From Dactylellina haptotyla (Eukaryota > Ascomycota > Orbiliomycetes > Orbiliales > Orbiliaceae): a stretch of DNA of 64,000 nt. Within the stretch, counting starts at the first letter, position 1, and each line of letters begins with the position of its first letter. The position numbers were made by a program, and so were the translations under genes. The notes under the pieces were generated by a model. It was given only the letters and a program-made list of their open reading frames with translations, had not been told where the DNA came from and ran no database searches. Where the stretch lies: positions 3,286,001 through 3,350,000 of the forward strand of contig CM062379.1 of assembly GCA_031310005.1 (NCBI GenBank), written 5' to 3'. Positions 11,245 through 20,800 of this stretch are shown piece by piece.

Positions 11245-12430
11245 TATTATTCTGTATATTCTTGTGTGTATATGTATATACTCCCTCTCTCGAGCGTAAT
11301 ATGGAAAATATGCTGGCGTCCTGTAATGTGGCATGGGCAGCCAATGAGAAGGGGGGGATAGTTCCCGGCAACATGCGGACTCGCCTTGGACGAGGAGATC
11401 CAGCCAGAGTATCCACAGAGCGAAAAGACCTCAGACATGATCATGATCACTCAATCAATAATAATCTTCAGCTGTCAGAAACAATACACGAAATGCAAAC
11501 CAGAGAAAACCCAGCGTGAGACTACCGCCGCCGCTGCCACCCCCCAGCAACAACCAAAACAGGCGGACCTGTGAGAGGGAGAGGGCGACCTCTTGCCGAG
11601 GACCGCAGCGGTACCGACCGAGGTTCAAATTCCCGGCGAGAGGAATTGGGCTGGTTTCCTGGTGAATCCGGCGGTGGGGACTTGCTGTATTTGTTTACGC
11701 TCGCGAGGCCAGCCAATCACCCGGCGGTTGGTGCTTTGAGGGCGGACGGCGGACAGGCCCCAGCCTCCCTTCTTTCCCTTCCACTTCCCTTTCCCATTTC
11801 ACTTCCCTTCGCATCCATTTCCATCCCTCCACCCGCCAGCCAGCCATCAGCTCCATCATCTCACAATCATCACATCGCATCCTCTCTGTCGCCCGTCCGA
11901 GATCTTGACGATTTCACGCTTCCCCGCCTTCCGACGATTTTGCCCAAAGTCGCCTGCCCGGGTTCATTGCCGACGTCACGATAGCCACTTCGTCACGACC
12001 GCCCAACAGTTTGCTCCCACGCGTCAACACTCTCCGTTTCCAAGGGACGTCTTGTCGCGCTAGAACTTGTGGATATTTCTCCGGTCCGTAGATACACACC
12101 TCCCTCCCCCCCGACCCAATCCGACTGCATAGTTGTATATATTTATGAATCGGATATATGAAATACATCTTTATATGTATATAAAGGGGCGGAATTATCG
12201 AGGCAATCGCTGGCAAAGACATTCGGCTGTTTTCTACCCGAGATAGAAGTTTGAAGATGAATCAATTCTCGGGATAGCAACCGATCTTGTCGCAACTGAT
12301 AACCCTCCCCCATACTCCGACTCCAACTGCTATCTATCGCTCCCGCGACGCATAAATTGCTAACCTGCCGCCGCTACATCTAGATTTAAGAATTATATCA
12401 GTTTAATTCAATCCAAAACAGTCGCCCACC
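11245..12430. other. Intergenic, promoter and leader of Mpv17-family gene
   Basis: No gene recognised. A pyrimidine-rich tract at about 11760-11900 is followed by further CT-rich DNA up to the next ATG, typical of fungal promoters and leaders. A TATATAAA element lies at 12178-12185. Confidence 0.5.
12178..12185 (+). promoter_or_regulatory. Possible TATA box
   Basis: TATATAAA about 245 bases upstream of the ATG at 12431. The distance is compatible with a long or spliced leader. The assignment is by motif alone. Confidence 0.35.
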
Positions 12431-13324
12431 ATGCCTGTCAAAGGAAAGACCGCTGGGGAGACCTATATCCAGTCGTACCTCCGACTGCTCCAGACGAACC
12501 CTCTGTATGAACCACCTCCTTTTCTCTTCAATAGCTCTTCAAAATGCCAAAGATCTATATCTCTAACGATGGCAAACTGCTCAGTCAAACGAAGATGGTT
12601 ACGTCTGGTACCCTCTCTGCCCTCCAGGAACTTCTCGCCTCCCTGATCGCTGGCGACAAGAAGCATGGCAGCTACTTGACCCCACGTGTGCCCATGATGG
12701 CCATCTACGGTGCTTTCATCTCCGCGCCGCTCGGTCACCTGCTCATCAACATCCTCCAGCGCGCTTTCAGAAACCGCACCTCCACCCGCGCCAAGATCCT
12801 CCAGATCTTGGTCAGCAACTTCATCGTCTCCCCAATCCAGAACGTCGTGTACCTTGCCAGCATGGCGGTCATCGCCGGTGCTAGGAAGAAGGAGAACGTC
12901 AAGGCCATGGTCAGGACAGGTTTCTTCCCAGTCATGAAGGTCAGCTGGATCACCAGTCCGTTGGCTTTGGCCTTCGCCCAGAAGTTCCTCCCAGAACACG
13001 CCTGGGGTACGTATTACCAATGCAAATCCCTAAATTTAATATAAAAAAGTCAATTTACTAACAGCCTGTTACAGTTCCATTCTTCAACTTGATCGGTTTC
13101 ATCATTGGAACCTACGTCAACGCTCTCACCAAGAAGAAGAGAATGGCCGCCCTCGAGAAGAAGAAGGTAAGTTGATATAACTCCCTCTATATTTTTAATA
13201 CTCTTATAGATATATTTCCCCGGGTGCGAGAATGTTAACGTCAAATTTGCTAACACAGCACTCGCAGTATGGCAAGGACCACCACAACAAGGACTCTTAC
13301 TACTCCAAGAGCGACTACCGCTAA
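12431..13324 (+). CDS. Mpv17/PMP22-family integral membrane protein, 214 aa
   Basis: Four exons: 12431-12504, 12585-13006, 13075-13166, 13268-13324. The joined protein starts MPVKGKTAGETYIQSYLRLL, then QTKMVTSGTLSALQELLASL, a set of four hydrophobic segments, and the family C-terminal stretch WVPFFNLIGFIIGTYVN. These match the Mpv17/PMP22 family of small channel-like proteins of peroxisomal or inner mitochondrial membranes. The basic tail (KKKRMAALEKKK) and the lack of a clear presequence favour the peroxisomal PMP22-like branch, but the organelle is not certain. Introns have CTAAC branch sites. For the last exon two in-frame acceptors exist (13258 and 13267); I chose the second because the first lies too close to the branch A. 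The choice decides whether three residues (HSQ) are included. Confidence 0.9.
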
Positions 13325-14864
13325 ATCAGTTGCCTCGATGGAAGCAAAAAATAAAAGAGAAAAATGAAACATACTCAACCGCTTGTACAACCACCGCCCC
13401 CCACGTTCTTCCTTCTCCCTTTTTGGAAAATTTGGTGTGATGATCAGTTCTCCCTAATACCTTTTTCCTTTGGTCTTGATATCACTCTTGGGATGTTGTT
13501 ACCACCCTTCCGTTTTGGTTTTCATTTCTTACCACCTGCCTTAGCAATTGTTAGTTAGAAATCAAAGCGAAAGAAAGAGCACCATTCTTATGTATCCCAC
13601 GTGTCTGGCATGCACGTTGAAAAAAAATCATGCCATTCCATTTGATTACCCGAGAGCGTGTTTTATTATCATCCACAATTTCAGGAGACGCAGCGGCAGT
13701 TCGTTCTATCGAGTATAATGATTATATGTCTTTGTTTCTCTCTTGCACGGTCAACTAGCATACCCTCATCGGTTTACCACTTACTGGCACAAGACACTCA
13801 CACTCACACTCGCACACTTTATATAAACCCAGCATGGACTCTTTATGACTTTTGGTTATTTTTTTGCTTTCTTGGATGTTTTACTTCATGTACGTTTTAA
13901 TGTTTTCCAGCTGGTTCTTAATGGGAAGCGTCTTCATTTTTCTCGATAATCACCTTTTTTTTATGACATAAGCTTGTACATGTTCGCGTGTGCGGCAAGT
14001 ATATATAAAGAAATAAATCCATTAGACAAGATTTGTAGAAGCTAGCTAGAGATATGGAAACTCATGCCTATGTGATTGATTAATAGTCCCTGCGCATTCA
14101 AATATATGATAACAGTATTCAATTACACTGCATCGTTCTTTTAAACGCTTGCTAGTCAATGTAGACGACTGCAGGCTCTATAATACTAGCTATTGGTTTA
14201 TGGTATCTCCCTCCATAGGTCAGGGGTCAGTAAACTCCGCAGGCGCCTGAGATTCGCGAAAGAATAACCTAAAATCTATCCTTCCACATCGGATATCGAA
14301 ACCTTTTGTTTCCAGCGTATCATAACTAATTTTATAATTATCTCATGGGTGTATACATACCCGTACATCACGGAGAGGTGCATGCAGTGTACACAGTATT
14401 ATTATACACCTCGGTATTACATCAACTAAAGATGATGCATAATGCAGGTATCCGCGTCCCCGAAAGGAAGGATATATCGGAAACAGCAACCGTCTACAGA
14501 TACACAAACGGCTGAAATAGACCCGCCGTCCCAGGATTTAAAAGAATAAAAAGATAATGATAATAAAATAAAGCCTTGCACTAGCACTATAGTTTGCTCT
14601 TGTCTTTAAGAAGCTTAGATAATACCATATCCTGCAGGTTTCCCGTTGATACATATCTATAACGTCATACGCATGTTTCCGATTCATCACAATTTACTCC
14701 GACCCGCGCGGGGCCGCATTTATTCCCCTTTGAAACATCTGAATCCTACTTGTTTCAGAGATGCACGGGGAGGGAAAAGAGCTTCCGAATTATGAAATTC
14801 GAATTCTACAAAATATGATAATTGATTTCAAAATAAAAAAAATGAAGAAAAAAAAAAAGAATAT
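13325..14864. other. Intergenic, 3' region and tRNA downstream DNA
   Basis: No protein gene seen. Contains a short CA-rich tract (ACACTCACACTCACACTCGC) near 13795-13815 and AT-rich DNA. An 11-nt A-run at 14848-14858 is the likely Pol III terminator of the minus-strand tRNA-like gene. Confidence 0.5.
14848..14858 (-). terminator. Pol III oligo-T terminator of the tRNA-Leu-like gene
   Basis: Eleven consecutive A on the plus strand, hence T11 on the minus strand, begin 7 bases past the tRNA discriminator base. A T-run of this length is an efficient Pol III stop. Confidence 0.7.
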
Positions 14865-15053
14865 TGACAAGAGGGGGATTCGAACCCCCGCGGGCTAAGC
14901 CCATGAGAACACACTGTCTTGAGGCAGCGAAGCTTGCGCTTGAGTCTAGAAGAGGAAGGTATGTTAGTCGGATGTGTTCGAAGTTGAATTTTTTCCAATG
15001 TTGGGAGACTGGTTGGGACATACCACACGCCATAACCACTCGGCCATCTTGCC
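14865..15053 (-). tRNA. tRNA-Leu-like gene with a long central interruption (probable anticodon CAA)
   Basis: Read on the minus strand, the 5' end GGCAAGA pairs with the 3' end TCTTGTC (one G-U), with A as discriminator. The A box TGGCCGAGTGG is at 15036-15046 and the B box GGTTCGAATCC at 14876-14886. A long variable arm (GGGC-TTA-GCCC) and the D-arm sequence indicate leucine. The T-stem is GGGGG/CCCCC. The gene is 189 nt, about 105 nt more than a mature tRNA-Leu. CTCAAG, the usual Leu-CAA loop, occurs twice in the centre. I could not fold a perfect anticodon arm: the best is CGCTG/CAGTG around an 8-nt loop CCTCAAGA. The interruption holds a 78-nt piece (14946-15023) that begins GTATGT, has GACTAACA and ends TCTAG. 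It may be an intron-bearing tRNA or a tRNA disrupted by insertion. Confidence 0.6.
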
Positions 15054-15911
15054 GTTGATCGATTCCACTTTTGCCGCAGGGGTGCTTCTTGAGTTGCCTC
15101 TTGATGCGACACAGCTGCAAGATTTCTGCACTGACATATATTCAATCTACGACCGATGTACATATAAAAAAATCTTCAAGGTTTTTCAATTTGGTGAAAC
15201 TGTTCAAAAGTTCTTTTGTAGAAAAGGTGTATTTTTAAATTCTTTTTCGATGTTTTATATGGTATCATCAGCCTTCCTATGCCACTATTGTACAATTGAG
15301 AAAAGATAAAAACCCAGAAGTAAAAAGGATATATCCCGCTTTGCCTGCTTTGTATTCCCGTTCAATCACAGTAAAAGCAAAACACCAACAACCATAACCC
15401 GGTGAACGGCGAGATCCGCATCTCTTCCCGGTAGAATAGTGACCATAAAACAATGCCAAAAAAAAAAAAAAAACTCCTTCAGAAATAAAATGTCGCAAAA
15501 AGAAAAGGATATATGCTTTTATTTGTTAGTAGTAGTGGAGCAGAGAAGAGAAAAAAGTCATAAACGCCAGTGCAAAAAAGAAAAATTCTCAGAGATTTCG
15601 TTATGTAGAAAGCAGTGAAGCATGAAGAGCGTAAGAATAAATGACCAATGAAGATGAATCAATAAAAATGGTCAAATGCCATGATGAAAGTGGTATAAAT
15701 ATCTTTCAACTCTGGGATTCGACAAGCGTATAAAAGCGTTTTTTGATTGAAGCGAGAGTTGGTGTGGGTTCATTTTCTTGCAGACCAGGCTCCGGAAAAA
15801 CGAAAGTTGAAGAAACAAAGACGAGAAATTAAGTAGCCCAGGCTAGTAGAAAGGAAACGAACTAGAAAAAAAAGGATTAAAATGGGGAGAAACCAAGAAG
15901 AGAAATTTGGA
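15054..15911. other. Intergenic between tRNA and kinase gene end
   Basis: AT-rich, with A-runs near 15458-15471. Mostly 3' flanking DNA of the leftward kinase gene. No gene seen. Confidence 0.5.
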
Positions 15912-17816
15912 TTAGGGACTCTCTTCAGCCAATCCTTCGAGCCACTTGCTCTCAAGTACTTGAGCGACATCCCATCTGTCCTGAACGTCCAGGGTAAGGC
16001 ATCCGTTGATAACCTCCAAGAGATCGTGGTCTCCAGCAGGTTTTGAGAGCAACAGCTCCTTATCATACTCCCCCTTGATAATCATCTCCTGGAGGATTGC
16101 GGACATGCCATGTTGGAAGGGTAGATGGCCAGTTGCCATGGTGTAGACGGTGACACCGAAAGCCCACATATCGACATACGCCTGAATAACAGGGACGTCA
16201 GATTGCAGTAGCTCGGGCGCGGCATACTGAAGAGAGCCCAAAACTGGGGAGTCAGAGTTGGCAGCGATAGCGCTGGAAGATCCCGCGGGTCCATGACGCT
16301 TAATTGGAGGTCTGTTGCCAATACGTTCATAAGCGTCGTCGTCAGAGTCGCCATCTGGGTGCGAGCTAGGTAGGAACTCGGCCATGCCAAAATCACAGAG
16401 GAGGATATGGCCAGACGGGTCTTCTTCAACGTTGACAAGGATGTTCTCAGGTTTGATATCTCTATGGACAACTCTCATGTCTTGGTGGAGGTATCGAAGA
16501 GCAGAAGAGATTTGGGACGAGAACCTCTTGACAACATCGGCCTTCAGGCCTCCTCTGTTCTTCTTGACGTAATCAAACAGAGTACCGCCAATATTGTAAC
16601 GAGTGATACAGAAGTAGGCGAAGGATGTGTCATAAACAGAAAGAAGGTCAAGAATGTAGCGGTGGGATAGGTGGCGCCAGAGGTTGACTTCATGCTCAAA
16701 TTCCGCTTGGATGGCATCGTTTTCGGTTTCGGACTCTCTGACCTTCTTCTTGACAATCTTGACGGCACGAACGATCTTCTTGCCCCGCTCGAGAGTATGC
16801 GCTTCCTTGACAACACTGTAGCCTCCGAACCCAATAGTCTTACCGATGATGTAGTCGCCAATTGACTGGCCCTCATCATCTGGCGATGGGGGCTTCGTTT
16901 GCTTCCAGCCTCTAAGAAATTGGGATGCTGGAGAGTTTGGTGTTGGGCAGGAGGCCTTTCGTTGAGCCCTGGTTGTTCTCGGCTTGTCAACAGAGAAACT
17001 CTTAGATCTTTGCACATTGCTTGAACTCATCCACGGCCAAGGTGCGCGAATTTGGTCATCCTGTAGGGAAGATGGGCTTCGGGCATGAACCATTGGAGAG
17101 AGGTACGAATCGATGGTAGTCGGTGGGGTCTTAACTTCATCCAACATTGGAGATGCAGTGCTCGCGGAAGTAAGAGATCCAAGGCCCTTCTCGTATCTAT
17201 CGCTCATGCTATCAGCGTCGTCAGGCCTCGGCGAGCCTACAGATGACCCGTATCCACCTCTCGAAGACTGGCTATCATCTCCATCCTCGGATCTATTGTC
17301 GTAAAGATCGAATGTAGGAGTGCGGTGGACCTCGGCGAACGAAAACTTGCGAGCATTGTTTGTTGGTGGCGAAGAGCCGTAAAGGTGTAAAGATATAGGG
17401 CTTTCGTCTTGAACGGCGACCTCTTCAGCTTTGATCCGAGGCAGGGGCTGCTGCAGCGGCAGTGACTGTCCGGAATCGAGCCTGACATTCGGAGCAAATG
17501 TTATTGACTTCCTCCTCACACCCATTCCATTGTTGATGACCTTCTGCGATCCTTCGTGGGGACGTTGGGACCCCGCAGACCGTCCGAAGTTTCCATGTAC
17601 ACTGATGTCGGTTCGGGACAATGTCGCACCACCGGTGGGTGTGACGGCTATAGGTGGGGTTGATGCATGTTCGGAGACTGGAGGGGTGGTGGAGAGTTTG
17701 CGCTGTAACGACTGGGCGGCCAATCCCTCCGAGAGATGGGAGGTATGAGGGGAAGTGGCTGGAGTTGCGATCCTTAAGTTACGGAATCGTCGTTGGCCGA
17801 GATCTGCAGTGTCCAT
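15912..17816 (-). CDS. Serine/threonine protein kinase with long disordered N-terminus, 634 aa
   Basis: Single exon. Residues 1-315 are Ser/Thr/Pro-rich and probably disordered, with several basic-Ser sites (RRKSITF, ARKFSF, QRSKSF) that could be phosphorylated. The kinase domain spans about 320-628: glycine loop IGFGGYSVVKEA, Lys353 in RAVKIVKKK, catalytic loop VVHRDIKPENILVN (HRD 451-453), DFG 475-477, APE 533-535, and WAFGVTVYTMATGHLPF. All key catalytic residues are present, so it should be active. About 55 residues separate DFG from APE, roughly twice the common length, with an acidic DGDSDDDAYE patch. It looks like a CAMK-related fungal kinase, but I cannot name the orthologue. The ATG at 17816 is the first in frame. 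Confidence 0.9.
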   Translation of the reverse strand: MDTADLGQRRFRNLRIATPATSPHTSHLSEGLAAQSLQRKLSTTPPVSEHASTPPIAVTPTGGATLSRTDISVHGNFGRSAGSQRPHEGSQKVINNGMGVRRKSITFAPNVRLDSGQSLPLQQPLPRIKAEEVAVQDESPISLHLYGSSPPTNNARKFSFAEVHRTPTFDLYDNRSEDGDDSQSSRGGYGSSVGSPRPDDADSMSDRYEKGLGSLTSASTASPMLDEVKTPPTTIDSYLSPMVHARSPSSLQDDQIRAPWPWMSSSNVQRSKSFSVDKPRTTRAQRKASCPTPNSPASQFLRGWKQTKPPSPDDEGQSIGDYIIGKTIGFGGYSVVKEAHTLERGKKIVRAVKIVKKKVRESETENDAIQAEFEHEVNLWRHLSHRYILDLLSVYDTSFAYFCITRYNIGGTLFDYVKKNRGGLKADVVKRFSSQISSALRYLHQDMRVVHRDIKPENILVNVEEDPSGHILLCDFGMAEFLPSSHPDGDSDDDAYERIGNRPPIKRHGPAGSSSAIAANSDSPVLGSLQYAAPELLQSDVPVIQAYVDMWAFGVTVYTMATGHLPFQHGMSAILQEMIIKGEYDKELLLSKPAGDHDLLEVINGCLTLDVQDRWDVAQVLESKWLEGLAEESP

Positions 17817-20800
17817 CGGACGTTATTCGTCCTGGAAACTTGGGAGAGGGAGAGGGAGGTGGGAGAGGGAGGCGGAGTTGAGAGATACCGGGTCTTGGTG
17901 TTTACAGACGCTTTCTCCCTTGTGGCGATGATTTCTCCACTAATATTTGGTTCAGATATGCGAATACAGATATTTGTATATGGTATTCTATCCTCCTTGC
18001 AGTATCATATGGGTTTATGTAACGACGGCGAGCAGGAGGCTATACCCTCGCAAAAACACTCGCACCCGCGGAGAACTGATGACGGAGTAGATTTCAAGAC
18101 AAGACAAAAAAAATTTATTTCCCCTCAGTGGGTATGCTCTTTTTTTTTTTTTGGTTGTAAGAAACTAGGCAAACAAGGTGTCGGAAGGCACGGGGAATAG
18201 AGTTTGAGTCAGAGAGTCTCGTCAGTGCAGTTGGAGATGGGTTATCAGGTGAGCAATGAGGTCGAAGTTCTGCTTCCGGGGAAAGATGAACAACGGCCGT
18301 TTCTGGCAATGCAATGGCTACGGACACCAACGAAAAGTCGTATTCCTTATGTTCCTCCCTTCACTGATTGGAGCAGAGTTTCGTCGTCAGTTCGGACGAA
18401 GTGGTGTCGTGTATTTAGAATTCTCGGTAACGTTTTTGCTTTGGACTGTGGGGTTTGTTTCCGGAATGATGGCTGGTATTTGTGTTTTTGGTGATGTTGA
18501 GACAGCGGGGATGGTGAAGTAACAATAATAATAACAAAATATGTATAAACTGGCAGAGGAGAGAAAATGTCGTAGACTGGTGGGGAGCCTGGGTGTATTA
18601 TATTATAGCCCACACTCATCAGGAGATTTGCCGACAACCTTAATGTCTTGCTAGCAGCGGAACTCCACACGCCTTGTCCACGGCCATGTAAAACAAGTAA
18701 AACAAGCTGATCGGGCGGTGGGCTGGTGGTGATGATTGTGGGCGCAGGACGAAAATGCCACGGAACAGAGCCAGCAAAAGTGTGTGGGAGCAGGGTTGAG
18801 GTTGGCCGGTTTCTTGGGCAGGAGCTGCAGTGTGGGGGATATCCCTTCCTCATTCCCCTCTCGCCGAAACCCTGGCCAGCCGACCATGGACCGCCAGCGA
18901 GGGGGCCCTTTCTCATTATTTGCCCTTCTCACTCTTAATTACTGCTGCTTTTACTTTCGACCTTCAGTGTATCCAATCTTAATCGAACCGAGCGTGCCAG
19001 CGATCCGGTTCCCTTTCGTTCGAACCTCCTCTCTTCAGCGACCGAACCCGCCAAGGCAGCGAAGTCCAGAGGCTTCCTGCCTGGCGCTGTCTGAATATCT
19101 CATTTCAAAAGTGATTGTACGAGAAACCTAGCCTAACGCCAATAATGAATATCACAAGCAAAATCGAGAAGTCCCATTCTCGAAAGGAAAAAACAAAAAA
19201 AATTAAAAAATTAATTGGAACTCCAAGAAATGATAATTGAGATAAAAATCAAACGCTAGCTTGCGGTACCCCTTCATGACGCTATAGCGCCGGAACAACC
19301 GTTTTTCGTACGTAACAATTTCCCTACTCGTCGAAGCTCCTGGACCAATAGAAGCCTTTTGAAACGGGGTTATACTGCCAAATCCAAGTTAAAACGTCGA
19401 CAAGAGCATCCCTGGCCCTTCGCCTGGTTTCCCTTCCATCGCTCGTTCGCTGAGGCTTGACTTTTCCCGGCTTAGCCCTTCTCGATCTCCGGAAATATGG
19501 CTGAAGGGTCCGTGAAAGCTTTCTATTTTCAGGGTTTCGCTCGGAGCACAAAAATCGAAATGATGACCTGCGTCACATACATAAGACGAGAGATCCTCTG
19601 GCAGCTGCTAGATGCTGCATGGGGCTCGGCCCCGACGTTACGCAGCAGGATCCATCCTTTGGATTTTGTGGAGAAAGAGGCGAACGATGTGACAGATCAG
19701 GCGGGGCGGATGGCCAGCGCAGGGTTGAACCTTCCACGATTGAAATAACATATATTGAAAATGGAAATGGAATTGTGGATATTTCTATTTTCTCGCTGTA
19801 CATACAGGACAGGGCCCGCCAGAAACCGACAGTTGAGTCTGGGGTAAAATGCAGAGCCAACTTGCAGATCAAAAATCTGGGGATACCTTACTCTGGCCTT
19901 GCACTTGCCTTCTCGCGGACCGCGACCGCAACTCCTTTGGGCCAAATGTCGTCTGACATGGGCTGATTTGCCGGCATTCTTTTCTTTTCGAAAGAGAAGT
20001 CAATTAATTGGCCTGTACACACCTGTTCACGATCATATTTCAATCTCACTCGGTCCACCCTGACCTCTCCTTCGATTAACATTGCGTCTCCAGCGGGAGC
20101 TGCACAGCCAAGATGTGGGGAAATAAAATTCTTATCCTGACTACACGAAGCGAGGGAGGGAAGGAATTGGAATTTCTTCTTTCCCTTTTTACCCTACGCT
20201 CCGCTTTTTCAAGACGTGCAAGGTAGGATTTTTGCTCCAAGCGAACATGTAGGTCAACGGTGGAACCAGATGACTCCAATTCGAGTCGCCGTCTATTAGC
20301 CAACAGAAAACAGTGGTATGGGTTGCGAGCCGACAAAAAAGGCTTTCGACAATCAACCCATCCAACCACTGACCTCTGCACTGGCCGTTCTCAGCCTTTC
20401 GTTGAAAAGTGAAAAACAATTCTCATGATACCTTATGCATCAGAAACACCATCCTGCTAGGAACGATTTCTGAATCCTGCTTACCTTCGGCATCCAGAAG
20501 GTCGTAAATTCTTGGTATCGGGCGATTACGGGACCAAAAAGTCTCAGATGCGAAAAAATTCCTGTTCCCATGCCCTTTCGCTTTTCCAATTTTTTAATTT
20601 TTCCATTTCTTCGAGCTTTGTTTCTTTTTTATTCAGGTAAGACCAGGCGTCTGGGCTTCGAACCCCAAACCCGGACGGAGTTATTCTGTGGAGTAAGCTT
20701 AAACAGGTCCTGCCAACCCCCGGACTCCGGCAAGAAAGCTGCAAAGAACAACAAGAAAAAATTTCTAGTTCAGGGAACTGCAGAGCTCTGCTTGGAAATA

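Noticed and set aside
12463-13020. 185-codon frame antisense to the Mpv17-family gene
   Set aside because: It mirrors the codon pattern of the sense exon and has no domain; a shadow of the real gene.
18347-18916. 189-codon minus-strand frame upstream of the kinase
   Set aside because: Starts with Gly/Pro-rich sequence, then featureless; sits in the likely leader of the leftward kinase gene.
20636-20700. CTTCGAACCCC, tRNA T-arm-like word
   Set aside because: T-stem does not close on either strand and no D-arm or matching acceptor end is nearby.
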